Translations under genes and position numbers: made by a program | DNA from: Pseudoalteromonas phenolica | Lineage (GTDB): Bacteria; Pseudomonadota; Gammaproteobacteria; Enterobacterales; Alteromonadaceae | Direction: 5' to 3' | NCBI RefSeq assembly: GCF_001444405.1 | Contig: NZ_CP013187.1 | Location: 3,100,001 to 3,164,000 of the forward strand | Length of the DNA: 64,000 nt | The notes under the pieces: model-generated | What the model was told of the DNA's origin: nothing | Seen by the model: the letters and a program-made list of their open reading frames with translations, nothing else | Databases searched by the model: none | Part shown: positions 8,647-17,118 of the stretch, piece by piece | How the letters are laid out: each line of letters starts with the position of its first letter | How positions within the stretch are numbered: the stretch's first letter is position 1

Positions 8647-9420
8647 TTACACCCAGAGCGCCACTAAAGTTAAATAAATCATGATTTCACAGCATTGTTG
8701 CGCAGCGCCTAAGCAATCTCCCGTATACCCACCAAGCTGTTGCTTAAACCAGTTTATACACAGCTGGCGAGTTAAAAATAAAACAGCCACTAAAATAATC
8801 ACACCCATTAAAGACAACGGTGTAAAAAGCCAAAGCACAAATAGCGCACACAGTGAGGTTAAAGCAAGGAAGTCTTTTGCATGAGAAGAAAGCGACATGG
8901 CGACTGGCTTTACCTTTGATTGCGCATCTTCTTGCACGTAAGCAAGCTTACCAATGATACTCGTCGCCATTGCACGGCTAAGAGTATGGCCTAAAACTAG
9001 TGCACAAAGCACTTGTGTAAAGCTATTGCTCAGTAGGCTCAGTAGTTGAAACTTTAATAACAGTAATAAAATAAGTGCGCTGGCACCATACGTGCCTAAA
9101 CGACTGTCTTTCATAATCGACAGCTTTTGCGAGACAGTCCAACCGCCACCAAAACCGTCCCAGACATCGGCAAAACCATCTTCATGAAATGCGCCAGTAA
9201 TTAAAATACCCAGAGAGAGGGTAAGGATCACACAAACGCTTGGCGGAAAAATCAAAGACGCAACACCATATACAGCAGCTAAGGTAACCCCCAACAACAA
9301 ACCAACTAAGGCAAAATAGCCACTTGCTTCACTGAGTGCATTGTTTTCAATCTCTTGTTCAAAATGTACAGGCACACGAGTTAAAAAGCTCACAGCCAAT
9401 AAAAAGTGCTGCTTATTCAT
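8647..9420 (-). CDS. cobS: Adenosylcobinamide-GDP ribazoletransferase (cobalamin synthase)
   Basis: This multi-spanning inner-membrane enzyme joins adenosylcobinamide-GDP to alpha-ribazole(-phosphate) to make cobalamin. The metal-binding motif FHEDGFADVWDGFGGG is intact, and the rest is hydrophobic with several membrane segments. I start it at the ATG 9418-9420 (MNKQHF), one base after the cobT stop. Upstream in-frame starts at 9450 (ATG) and 9453 (TTG) would overlap cobT by about 30 bases. This gives 257 residues, close to the usual ~250. Confidence 0.95.
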   Translation of the reverse strand: MNKQHFLLAVSFLTRVPVHFEQEIENNALSEASGYFALVGLLLGVTLAAVYGVASLIFPPSVCVILTLSLGILITGAFHEDGFADVWDGFGGGWTVSQKLSIMKDSRLGTYGASALILLLLLKFQLLSLLSNSFTQVLCALVLGHTLSRAMATSIIGKLAYVQEDAQSKVKPVAMSLSSHAKDFLALTSLCALFVLWLFTPLSLMGVIILVAVLFLTRQLCINWFKQQLGGYTGDCLGAAQQCCEIMIYLTLVALWV

Positions 9421-9421
9421 G

Positions 9422-10483
9422 TTAAACAACTTTCGTGACATTTGCGTCATCAAAACTATTCATGTCGTTATAAAACGCCAGAGCACTTTGTAACAAGGGT
9501 AAGCTCAATGCCGCCCCCGTCCCTTCGCCCAATCTAAGACCAAGATCTAAAAGAGGCTTAGCATTAATTGAATTTAACATTTGCAGGTGCGCTTGCTCAG
9601 AAGAGCAATGGGCAAACACCATATAGCTTTGACTGTTTGGCTCAATACGAATAGCCAGTAATGCCGCGGCCGTTGCAATAAATCCATCAATAATAATAAC
9701 CTGCTGTAACTCCGCAACAGCCAACATGGCGCCGACCATTTGACAGATCTCAAACCCACCCAAACAACGTAAGATTGCATGTGGGTCATTCAGTTTATCT
9801 CGGTGTAAGTTAAGCGCGGTATTAATCAGCTCCACTTTTTTATCTACCACTTCGTTTGAGACGCCCGTGCCAAGCCCAACCGTGTATTCAGCAGAGAGCC
9901 CACTCAACGCGCTAAAAATAGCCGATGCTGCACTGGTATTGCCAATGCCCATCTCACCAAATGCAAAAGTGTTACAACCTTGCTGATATTGTTTATGAAC
10001 AAGCTTCTTAGCAAACTCAAAACCTTGCGCTTCTTGAGCTTGGGTTAACGCTTCACATTCATCAAATGAACGCGTAACTGATCCCAAACGCTGTGAGGTA
10101 ACACCTAAGGCCTGGTCGGGTTCACTTAGAATACCGCAATCGACTATCTCGAGTTGCCACCCTAATTGTTTGCTGAAAACATTAATTGCAGCGCCTCCTG
10201 ACGCGAAATTCGCTACCATTTGGGCTGTTACTTCACTAGGCGCGATAGATACACCTTTTGCAGCGATACCATGGTCGCCTGCAAACACTGTTAGAGTGGG
10301 TTTGCTGATTTGTGGTCGAAATGCTGAAAGCTGCTCAGGTTCTATACCCTGAGAGAAAATAGTCACCAGCTGTTTAGCCAATGTTTCTAGCTCACCTAAC
10401 GCACCCAAAGGCTTAGTTTTCAGGTTTATTTTTTTTTCGATAAGTTCGCGAGAACGCGTATCAAGTGCTTTAACTGAGAACAT
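9422..10483 (-). CDS. cobT: Nicotinate-nucleotide:dimethylbenzimidazole phosphoribosyltransferase
   Basis: This 353-residue enzyme makes alpha-ribazole 5'-phosphate, the lower ligand of cobalamin, from nicotinate mononucleotide and a benzimidazole base. The substrate motifs FAGDHGIAAKGVS (residues 68-80) and GEMGIGNTSAAS (176-187) are present, and the catalytic glutamate is E320 in GEGTGAAL. It begins four bases after the btuC stop and ends one base before the cobS start. Confidence 0.96.
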   Translation of the reverse strand: MFSVKALDTRSRELIEKKINLKTKPLGALGELETLAKQLVTIFSQGIEPEQLSAFRPQISKPTLTVFAGDHGIAAKGVSIAPSEVTAQMVANFASGGAAINVFSKQLGWQLEIVDCGILSEPDQALGVTSQRLGSVTRSFDECEALTQAQEAQGFEFAKKLVHKQYQQGCNTFAFGEMGIGNTSAASAIFSALSGLSAEYTVGLGTGVSNEVVDKKVELINTALNLHRDKLNDPHAILRCLGGFEICQMVGAMLAVAELQQVIIIDGFIATAAALLAIRIEPNSQSYMVFAHCSSEQAHLQMLNSINAKPLLDLGLRLGEGTGAALSLPLLQSALAFYNDMNSFDDANVTKVV

Positions 10484-10486
10484 ACG

Positions 10487-11476
10487 CTAAGGCCTTTTTT
10501 GTTTGAGAGTCAGTAAAGTTAAAAAGAACACACTGCCTATTGCAGCAGTGATAACACCAATGGGAAGCTCTTGATTATCAAGAATAGTACGGGCAAATAA
10601 ATCTACCCATATCATCATCAACCCACCACTTAAAGCAGTACACAGCAGGCCAATTGAAGTTGCCTGTGAAATGAAAAAACGTACCAAATGCGGGATCATT
10701 AACCCGACAAAGCCAATGCCACCGCACATAGCAACCAATACAGCGGTCAGCAATGAACTCAATAGCAACATGACTAAACGTAATTTAGCCACCTGAATAC
10801 CTAATGTTGCAGCGCTTTCATCACCCAGTAATAGTGCGTTTAAACCACGCCTAAACAACAGCATACAAGCCATACATAGCAATACAATTGAACAGGGCAA
10901 CCACAACCATTGCCAATCAGCGCGACTAAAGCTACCTAAGTTCCAAAACATAATGGCACTCACGGCTTGTGGATCACTCCAATACAGCAGCAAACTGGTA
11001 AATGCACTAAATAAAAAAGACAAGGCAACACCGGCGAGTAACATCGCTTCTACCTGTCTCGCCCTTTGTCCATAAGCAATCAACAATAATAGGGTCATTG
11101 CCAGCGCACTGCCTAAAAACGCCGCCCCTGACATCGCCCAGCCAGCTGTGATGCCTGTAAATGTGATGAGTAACACGACACCAAATGACGCGCCTGATGA
11201 AATACCAAAAAGGTAGGGATCTGCCAAAGGATTACGAGTCACGGTTTGCAATATAATGCCCGCCAACGCCAAACCACTACCAGCAACAAATGCTAAAATC
11301 ACTCTGGGAATACGTAATTCCATAACAATTTTTTGCTCAAAGGCCTTGGCATCATAAGCAAATAAAGTTTGCCAAACAGCACTCGCATTAATATCAATCG
11401 CGCCATGCTTAATGGCAACTAAAGCACTAAAAAAGCAGCTTATCAGCAAAATTAACAGCGAAATAAGCGGCTTCAT
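10487..11476 (-). CDS. btuC: Cobalamin ABC transporter permease BtuC-like (FecCD family)
   Basis: The 329-residue FecCD/BtuC-type permease should have about ten membrane helices. Family signatures include RIPRVILAFVAGSGLALAG near residues 53-71, NPLADPYLFGISSGASFG (about 86-103) and the late GFVGLMIPHLVRF. By context it carries corrinoids, with BtuF and BtuD. Its ATG overlaps the btuD stop by four bases (ATGA). The family alone cannot exclude haem or siderophore; the riboswitch and gene neighbours point to B12. Confidence 0.92.
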   Translation of the reverse strand: MKPLISLLILLISCFFSALVAIKHGAIDINASAVWQTLFAYDAKAFEQKIVMELRIPRVILAFVAGSGLALAGIILQTVTRNPLADPYLFGISSGASFGVVLLITFTGITAGWAMSGAAFLGSALAMTLLLLIAYGQRARQVEAMLLAGVALSFLFSAFTSLLLYWSDPQAVSAIMFWNLGSFSRADWQWLWLPCSIVLLCMACMLLFRRGLNALLLGDESAATLGIQVAKLRLVMLLLSSLLTAVLVAMCGGIGFVGLMIPHLVRFFISQATSIGLLCTALSGGLMMIWVDLFARTILDNQELPIGVITAAIGSVFFLTLLTLKQKRP

Positions 11477-12288
11477 AGTTGATATCCAAAGTGGTAGCGG
11501 ATATGAGGAATATGGGTTTTGTCTCTATACGGGCAAGGTACTTGCGTGACCTCAGCACAGACATCAAATACATCACTGAGTAATTGCGCATCTAGCACAT
11601 CAGTTGGCGTTCCACTTTTATATAGCTCCCCCTGTTGGAGCACCAACAAGCTATCGCTCATAGCTGCCGCAAGGTTTAAGTCATGGAAAGAAGCAACCAC
11701 AGTGATCCCCATTGCCTTGGCAAGCTCCATAATTTGTATTTGGTATTTCACATCCAAGTGACTGGTTGGCTCATCCATGATCAATAGCCTAGGTTTTTGT
11801 GCCATGGCTTTAGCGATCAGTGCCCTTTGTTTTTCACCACCAGAAAGGTGAGCAAATGACTCGTTGATTTTGTGTGTCAGACCAACCTGTTCAATAGACT
11901 TTGCAATTAGTTCATGATCAGCTTTATTTAATGGTGAAAATAAACTTTTATGAGGTGTTATACCCATTGCAACCACATCATAAAGCGATAGATTAAAATG
12001 CTCAGGCATTTCTTGCAGAACCACTGCAACTTGTTGGGCATATTCGTTATGCGAGAAACTTGAAATCGTTTTGTTAAAAAGGGTTATTTGTCCGCTTGAA
12101 AGGGTAAAAAAACGGTAAAGGCAACGAAGCAGCGATGACTTACCAGCCCCATTAGGACCCAATAAACCAATAAACTGCCCCTCAGCAACATCAAAAGAGA
12201 TGTTGTGTAATATTTGATGTTTATCTAGTACCAAATCTAAGTTTGAAACTTGCAGTGCAAATTTAGAGTGCTGACAAGCTGATTGCAT
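11473..12288 (-). CDS. btuD: Cobalamin ABC transporter ATP-binding protein BtuD-like
   Basis: ABC ATPase with Walker A GPNGAGKSS (residues 44-52 from the chosen start), signature LSGGEKQRALIAKAM and Walker B LLIMDEPTSHLD. I start it at the ATG 12286-12288 (271 residues) because AAGGG at 12294-12298 on the minus strand is well spaced; a GTG 30 bases upstream has no such site. It is the first gene of the riboswitch-controlled operon. BtuD and BtuC should form the inner-membrane importer served by BtuF. Confidence 0.93.
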   Translation of the reverse strand: MQSACQHSKFALQVSNLDLVLDKHQILHNISFDVAEGQFIGLLGPNGAGKSSLLRCLYRFFTLSSGQITLFNKTISSFSHNEYAQQVAVVLQEMPEHFNLSLYDVVAMGITPHKSLFSPLNKADHELIAKSIEQVGLTHKINESFAHLSGGEKQRALIAKAMAQKPRLLIMDEPTSHLDVKYQIQIMELAKAMGITVVASFHDLNLAAAMSDSLLVLQQGELYKSGTPTDVLDAQLLSDVFDVCAEVTQVPCPYRDKTHIPHIRYHFGYQL

Positions 12289-12358
12289 TCGTACCCTTAC
12301 TAACGGTTGGGCAGACACAAACGCACAGTCCTAACCGAATTACGGCTAAAATTGTGTG

Positions 12359-12382
12359 CTCTTGAGTACGCCCGCTCAAGAG
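12359..12382 (-). promoter_or_regulatory. Hairpin between riboswitch and btuD (possible expression platform)
   Basis: A perfect 8-bp stem (CTCTTGAG / CTCAAGAG) with an eight-base loop directly follows the riboswitch on the minus strand. It is not followed by a T-run, so it is not a plain terminator. Control may act on translation or through an alternative fold; this is inference. Confidence 0.5.
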
Positions 12383-12487
12383 GATTTTTCTGACCTTGGT
12401 ATCTGACTTCGTGCATTTAAATGCACTTCACAGTTGCGGGGACAGTTAAGCAGTTTCAGCTTATTCCCAAGATTAATCAGAAAAACC
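12383..12487 (-). ncRNA. Cobalamin (AdoCbl) riboswitch
   Basis: Read on the minus strand, the segment contains the B12-box core CTGTCCCCGCAACTGTGAAG (plus positions about 12424-12443) and a downstream AAGTCAGATACC element, both hallmarks of the class. The ends pair as an outer P1 helix: TTTTTCTGA near 12477-12485 with TCAGAAAAA near 12384-12392. It precedes btuD by about 95 bases, so bound adenosylcobalamin should lower expression of the B12 operon. Confidence 0.93.
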
Positions 12488-12489
12488 AT

Positions 12490-12518
12490 ATTATGAAGTC
12501 TAGATGTCTAAAACACAA
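12490..12518 (-). promoter_or_regulatory. Likely sigma-70 promoter of the B12 operon, overlapping the cobC 3' end
   Basis: On the minus strand TTGTGT (12513-12518) and CATAAT (12490-12495) are separated by exactly 17 bases. Initiation would fall right at the start of the riboswitch P1 helix. The -35 box lies inside the last codons of cobC, whose stop is at 12508-12510. Confidence 0.6.
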
Positions 12519-13110
12519 CTTTAGGCCACGGCTTATATGCTTCATCAAAGTAAACTTCAATCTTTACCAATTTAGCATAGCCAACTTCTAAACTATTGAT
12601 AGAGGACAGAGAATCTAAAGGTAAGTTAATGACTTCAGCTAAAATTTGTTTGATAACACCGGCATGAGTCACCACTAGGTTGTGTGTGGTATGCCGGGTT
12701 GATAGCTCAGCCTCCCACCATTGCTTAACTCGAGACCTGAAAGCACAAAGGGACTCTCCATTTGGCGGTGTATGTTGCCAAGGCGCCTGCCAAAATTCAC
12801 CTATACTTGGATTCTGAGTGTTCTCCCAAAGCCACTCATAAGTTCGACCATCCCAATCCCCAAAATCCATTTCTTGAAGTTGCTTTGCTATCACCAGTGG
12901 TAAGTTTGATTGCCTGGATTGCTTTCTAGCAAAGCTCAGACAACGCTGCATGGGGGAAGAAATGCAAGCATCAAATTGGACTGTTTTTGGTAAAGCAGAC
13001 TCCATCGCTGCTACCCCTAACTCAGACACGGCAACGTCAGTTTTAGAACCAGTGAGAATACCTGTAGTAACAGGTTTACCGTGCCTTAGGAAATACCATG
13101 TCTTCGTCAT
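12508..13110 (-). CDS. cobC: Histidine phosphatase, probable alpha-ribazole phosphatase CobC
   Basis: This 200-residue phosphoglycerate-mutase-like phosphatase has the phospho-histidine motif LRHGK (H10), SSPMQRC (about 52-58), EMDFGDWDGRTY and the late THAGVIKQ. CobC removes the 5'-phosphate of alpha-ribazole phosphate or adenosylcobalamin phosphate. The assignment rests on family plus its place just upstream of the B12 operon; another small-molecule phosphatase is possible. It lies before the riboswitch, so its own mRNA start is probably not under riboswitch control. The preceding nqrM gene ends in a terminator. Confidence 0.85.
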   Translation of the reverse strand: MTKTWYFLRHGKPVTTGILTGSKTDVAVSELGVAAMESALPKTVQFDACISSPMQRCLSFARKQSRQSNLPLVIAKQLQEMDFGDWDGRTYEWLWENTQNPSIGEFWQAPWQHTPPNGESLCAFRSRVKQWWEAELSTRHTTHNLVVTHAGVIKQILAEVINLPLDSLSSINSLEVGYAKLVKIEVYFDEAYKPWPKVVF

Positions 13111-13123
13111 TTTAGCCTCAGAT

Positions 13124-13153
13124 CAAAAATGCGAGCCTCAGCTCGCATTTGAT
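13124..13153 (-). terminator. Rho-independent terminator of nqrM
   Basis: A 10-bp stem (AAATGCGAGC / GCTCGCATTT) with a four-base loop lies 25 bases after the nqrM stop on the minus strand and is followed by a short T tract. It separates nqrM from cobC. Confidence 0.85.
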
Positions 13154-13177
13154 TAAAGATTACTTGCTTAGTTTATC

Positions 13178-13390
13178 TTAAAGAATCTGGTTCTCTTTCC
13201 AAGCTTGTTCTTTCGCCATACGCTTTTTACGTCGGTCACATGGATCATCGCAATCACATGACTTTTCAATACCAACCGCGCCTAAACCGCCACAGCTGCT
13301 TGCCATAGATTTCTTTTGCACGATTACACCGACAGCCATAGCTGCAACAATTAAAATAAGTAACCCAAAAGTTAGGAAAAATAGTGACAT
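13178..13390 (-). CDS. nqrM: Na+-NQR maturation protein NqrM (DUF539)
   Basis: The 70-residue protein has one N-terminal membrane helix (residues 3-25) and a cysteine-rich tail: SSCGG, then SCDCDDPCDRRKKR. This is the NqrM/DUF539 pattern. In Vibrio NqrM is needed to mature Na+-NQR and is thought to deliver the iron that sits between NqrD and NqrE. It follows apbE on the same strand and its own terminator closes the unit. Confidence 0.93.
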   Translation of the reverse strand: MSLFFLTFGLLILIVAAMAVGVIVQKKSMASSCGGLGAVGIEKSCDCDDPCDRRKKRMAKEQAWKENQIL

Positions 13391-13437
13391 GCACAGGCCC
13401 CTTAAAAACAGTTTAACGGCTCAATATATCTGAACCA

Positions 13438-13464
13438 AATGACGGCATTTAAACAGCCGTCATT
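13438..13464. repeat. Inverted repeat between apbE and nqrM
   Basis: A perfect 9-bp stem (AATGACGGC / GCCGTCATT) encloses a nine-base loop. No T-run follows on either strand, so it may be an mRNA stability hairpin or an operator rather than a terminator. Confidence 0.6.
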
Positions 13465-13506
13465 ATAACGCGCTTAGTGTACTATTTCGACTAATTAATC
13501 AAAATT

Positions 13507-13526
13507 GCCTTATTTACAAATAAGGC
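13507..13526 (-). terminator. Hairpin spanning the apbE stop codon
   Basis: On the minus strand GCCTTAT and ATAAGGC pair around a six-base loop holding the apbE TAA stop, and AATTTT follows. It could be a weak terminator for apbE; readthrough into nqrM remains possible. Confidence 0.5.
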
Positions 13527-14530
13527 GCAAAAGCCGGGCTTGAATAGGTCACTAGCCCTTCATTACTTTTACTAATTAAATATACAGCTAAATTGTGCTT
13601 TTCTGCGTAAGCTTTTGCTCGCTCTGTGCCCATGACAGTAAGTGCTGTTGCCAAGCCATCAGCAGTCATTGCAGAAGGGTGTAAAACGGTCACAGACACC
13701 AAATCATGCTTAACTGGTTTGCCTGTGCCTGGATCAATCAAGTGCGTATAGGTCTCGCCATCCATTTCGTAGAAAATACGGTAATCACCTGAAGTCGCCA
13801 TGCCGTTATTGCCTGGTTCAATAACTTTATGCACTTGCCTCTGCCCTGCTGGCGCATCTGGCTGCTCAATCGCAATACGCCAAGGTTGTGACTGCGCTTT
13901 AGTGCCGGCAATTCTAAGCTCACCACCAATTTCAACCATGTAATTTGTCATCCCTTTGGCTTCTAGAAGCTCAGCAACTTTATCGATACCAAAGCCTTTA
14001 GCTGTCGCTGAAAAAGATAACTCTAAACCGTCAATGGTTTTCGCTAACCCTTCGTCTGTTAACACCAGCTTATCAACACCAATGTGAGCCTTCATTTCAT
14101 CAAGTTGAGACTGTGAAGGTGTTTTTGTTGGGCGTTTATCTGGGCCAAACCCCCATAAATCTATGAGTGGGCCCATGGTGACATCTAGTGTTGTTGTTGA
14201 AACACCTAAACGAACTGACTCTTTCACAACTGACTTAAAGTCATCACTGATAGGCATAAAAGTATTTGCAGCCAACGTATTGAATTGATTAATCTCTGAG
14301 TTTTTCACCCAAGGTGACATAGACTGATTCACCGCAATCAAAGTGTTATCAACTTCTGTTTTTAATGTCTCTGCAGTTAAATCTTCATTAATTGGAAAGG
14401 CTTTGACCGTATAAGTGGTTCCCATTGTTTTACCCTGAATAACAATAGGTTCAATCTCTTGTTTGTTGTCAAAACACCCTGTCAAAACAACCGTGATCAG
14501 TAATACAAAAATGCCTACTAGTTTCTTCAT
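13514..14530 (-). CDS. apbE: FAD:protein FMN transferase ApbE
   Basis: The 338-residue lipoprotein has a lipobox with Cys19 (VVLTGC). Motifs include QGKTMGTTYTV, SFSATAKGFGIDKVAELL and HLIDPGTGKPVKHDLVSVTV, which bind FAD and Mg2+. ApbE attaches FMN through a phosphodiester bond to threonines of NqrB and NqrC in the periplasm, which explains its place right after nqrF. A strong terminator after nqrF suggests apbE has a separate promoter. Confidence 0.96.
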   Translation of the reverse strand: MKKLVGIFVLLITVVLTGCFDNKQEIEPIVIQGKTMGTTYTVKAFPINEDLTAETLKTEVDNTLIAVNQSMSPWVKNSEINQFNTLAANTFMPISDDFKSVVKESVRLGVSTTTLDVTMGPLIDLWGFGPDKRPTKTPSQSQLDEMKAHIGVDKLVLTDEGLAKTIDGLELSFSATAKGFGIDKVAELLEAKGMTNYMVEIGGELRIAGTKAQSQPWRIAIEQPDAPAGQRQVHKVIEPGNNGMATSGDYRIFYEMDGETYTHLIDPGTGKPVKHDLVSVTVLHPSAMTADGLATALTVMGTERAKAYAEKHNLAVYLISKSNEGLVTYSSPAFAPYL

Positions 14531-14545
14531 ACTTTTCTCTATCCC

Positions 14546-14577
14546 AAAAAAAACCCCAAGCTTATTGCTTGGGGTTT
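14546..14577 (-). terminator. Rho-independent terminator of the nqrABCDEF operon
   Basis: On the minus strand an 11-bp stem (AAACCCCAAGC / GCTTGGGGTTT) with a five-base loop is followed by eight T residues, about 45 bases after the nqrF stop. Confidence 0.94.
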
Positions 14578-14622
14578 AAGTCTATCTTATTTCAGTGAAG
14601 TGTTCACTGAGATAACGCTGAT

Positions 14623-15849
14623 TTAGCCACCGAAGTCATCTAGTAAGATGTTTTCGTCTTCAACACCTAAATCTTTAAGCATGTTGATTACAGCCGCGTT
14701 CATCATTGGAGGACCACACATGTAGAACTCACAATCTTCTGGCGCTTCATGGTCTTTCAGGTAGTTTTCTAAAAGAACGTTATGGATGAAGCCTGTGTAA
14801 CCTTCCCAGTTGTCCTCTGGTTGAGGATCTGAAAGAGCTACGTGCCATTCAAAGTTTTCGTTATCAGCCGCTAGGCCATCGAAATCTTCTACGTAGAACA
14901 TCTCACGCTTAGAACGTGCACCGTACCAGAAAGACATCTTACGGTCTGAGTTAAGACGCTTAAGCTGATCGAAGATGTGTGAACGCATTGGCGCCATACC
15001 AGCACCACCACCTACGAATACCATTTCTGCATCAGTTTCTTTCGCGAAGAATTCACCGAATGGACCAGAAATAGTCACTTTATCACCTTCTTTAAGTGAC
15101 CAGATGAACGATGACATCTTACCACATGGTAGGCTTAGGTTGTTTGGCGGCGGAGTCGCGATACGTACGTTAAGCATGATGATGCCGTACTCTTCTGGGT
15201 AGTTAGCCATTGAGTATGCACGGATCGTTTCTTCGTCAACTTTAGACTCAAGATTGAAGAAACCAAAACGCTCCCAATCTGCACGATATTCTTCAGGAAT
15301 ATCGAAGTCAGCGTATTTAACGTGGTGAGCTGGCGCTTCGATTTGGATATAACCACCTGCACGGAAAGGTACAACCTCACCATCAGGGATACCAAGCTTA
15401 AGCTCTTTGATGAATGTCGCTTTGTTATCGTTAGAGATAACTGTACATTCCCACTTCTTAACACCGAAGATTTCTTCTTCTACTTCGATTTCCATGTCAG
15501 TTTTAACAGCAACCTGACACGCTAGACGACAACCTTCACGTGCTTCACCTTTTGAAATATGGTCAAGCTCAGTTGGCAGGATATCACCACCACCCGCTTT
15601 AACGTGAACAGTACACTGGCCACAAGAACCACCACCGCCACAAGCAGATGAAATGAAGATACCAGCGTCTGCTAGTGCACCTAGTAGTTTACCACCTGGT
15701 GCTGAAGTAACTGCCTTTTCAGGGTCACCGTTAATGCTGATTGTGATGTCACCGCTTGGTACAAGCTTCGACTTCGCTGCAATGATGATCAATACAAGCA
15801 TTACAACGATAGCGATGAACATCCCTACGCCTAAATATACCTCAAGCAT
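14623..15849 (-). CDS. nqrF: Na+-translocating NADH:quinone reductase subunit F
   Basis: The 408-residue subunit is the NADH-oxidising entry point of Na+-NQR. It has an N-terminal membrane helix (about 4-25), a 2Fe-2S ferredoxin domain with Cys70, Cys76, Cys79 and Cys111, and a ferredoxin-reductase-like FAD/NADH domain (RAYSMANYPEE, GGGAGMAPMRSH, and MCGPPMMNAAV near the end). Cys numbering equals that of Vibrio NqrF. It is the last gene of the nqr operon, 17 bases after nqrE. Confidence 0.98.
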   Translation of the reverse strand: MLEVYLGVGMFIAIVVMLVLIIIAAKSKLVPSGDITISINGDPEKAVTSAPGGKLLGALADAGIFISSACGGGGSCGQCTVHVKAGGGDILPTELDHISKGEAREGCRLACQVAVKTDMEIEVEEEIFGVKKWECTVISNDNKATFIKELKLGIPDGEVVPFRAGGYIQIEAPAHHVKYADFDIPEEYRADWERFGFFNLESKVDEETIRAYSMANYPEEYGIIMLNVRIATPPPNNLSLPCGKMSSFIWSLKEGDKVTISGPFGEFFAKETDAEMVFVGGGAGMAPMRSHIFDQLKRLNSDRKMSFWYGARSKREMFYVEDFDGLAADNENFEWHVALSDPQPEDNWEGYTGFIHNVLLENYLKDHEAPEDCEFYMCGPPMMNAAVINMLKDLGVEDENILLDDFGG

Positions 15850-15866
15850 GATTTTTCCTCGCTAAA

Positions 15867-16475
15867 TTAAAGTGAAATACCAGAGAATGACATGAAGCCA
15901 AGACCCATTAGACCTACTGTGATGAAGGTAATACCTAAACCACGAAGACCATCTGGTACGTCTGAATACTTCATCTTCTCACGGATACCAGCAAGTAATA
16001 CGATTGCTAGTGCCCAACCTACACCTGAGCCTAAACCAAATACCACAGACTCACCGAAGTTCAGGTTACGCTCAACCATGAATGCTACTGCACCGAAAAT
16101 CGCACAGTTTACAGTGATTAGTGGTAAGAAGATGCCTAGTGCGTTGTAAAGCGCAGGGAAGAACTTGTCTAGCGTCATCTCAAGGATCTGTACAAGTGCT
16201 GCGATTACACCGATGAAAGTTAGGAACTTAAGGAAGCTTAAGTCAGCTTCAGGGAAGCCTAACCACTCTAGTGCACCTGGCGCTAAGATTGCTGAGTAAA
16301 CTAATTGGTTTACTGGAACAGCAACACCAAGAACGAAGATTACTGCAACACCTAGACCCATTGATGTAGTTACTTTCTTAGATACAGCAAGGAAAGTACA
16401 CATACCTAGGAAGAAAGATAACGCTAAGTTTTCAATGAAAACCGCTTTAACGAATAAATTGATATATTGTTCCAT
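15867..16475 (-). CDS. nqrE: Na+-NQR subunit E
   Basis: The 202-residue membrane protein has six helices and pairs with NqrD to form the pseudo-symmetric core that carries a buried iron site in electron transfer. Conserved cysteines occur in FLGMCTFLAVSKK and TVNCAIFGAVAF. A strong AAGGAGAGAG ribosome site precedes the ATG. The gene is 10 bases after nqrD. Confidence 0.97.
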   Translation of the reverse strand: MEQYINLFVKAVFIENLALSFFLGMCTFLAVSKKVTTSMGLGVAVIFVLGVAVPVNQLVYSAILAPGALEWLGFPEADLSFLKFLTFIGVIAALVQILEMTLDKFFPALYNALGIFLPLITVNCAIFGAVAFMVERNLNFGESVVFGLGSGVGWALAIVLLAGIREKMKYSDVPDGLRGLGITFITVGLMGLGFMSFSGISL

Positions 16476-16485
16476 CTCTCTCTCC

Positions 16486-17118
16486 TTATGCCTTCGCTTC
16501 TACTTGGTCTTTCTTATAAGTACGAAGTACCCAGATGAAGAAACCAATGATGAAGAACGAGCTTGGCGGTAGGATTAATAGACCCATAGGCTGGTACCAA
16601 CCACCTTCAGAAATAAGTGGTAAAATCTCGATACCAAATAGTGTACCTGAACCACCTAGTTCACGAATGAATGCAACTGTTAGAAGTACAACTGAGTAAC
16701 CTAAACCGTTACCGATACCATCAAGGAATGACATCAGTGGAGGTGTCTTCATTGCGTATGCTTCTGCGCGACCCATTACGATACAGTTAGTAATGATTAG
16801 ACCAACGAATACCGAAAGCTCTTTCGCTGTTGCATATACAAACGCTTGAAGCGTTTGGTCTACCACGATTACCAATGAAGCGATGATAGTCATCTGAACG
16901 ATGATACGAACGCTTGATGGGATGTGGTTACGGATCATAGAGATAAATAAGCTTGAGAAAGCACATACTAATGTCAGAGCGATTGACATGATAAGTGCAT
17001 TCTTAAGGCTTGATGTCACTGCTAGTGCAGAACAAATACCAAGTACTTGAAGCGCAATTGGGTTGTTCGCAAAAACAGGGCCAAACAAGACTTCTTTCAT
17101 TTCTTTTGCATTTGCCAT
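16486..17118 (-). CDS. nqrD: Na+-NQR subunit D
   Basis: The 210-residue integral membrane subunit is homologous to NqrE and RnfA/E, with six predicted helices. The paired iron-site cysteines are in VLGICSALAVTSSLK and ITNCIVMGRAEA. Its ATG overlaps the nqrC stop by one base (TAATG), so translation is coupled. Confidence 0.97.
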   Translation of the reverse strand: MANAKEMKEVLFGPVFANNPIALQVLGICSALAVTSSLKNALIMSIALTLVCAFSSLFISMIRNHIPSSVRIIVQMTIIASLVIVVDQTLQAFVYATAKELSVFVGLIITNCIVMGRAEAYAMKTPPLMSFLDGIGNGLGYSVVLLTVAFIRELGGSGTLFGIEILPLISEGGWYQPMGLLILPPSSFFIIGFFIWVLRTYKKDQVEAKA

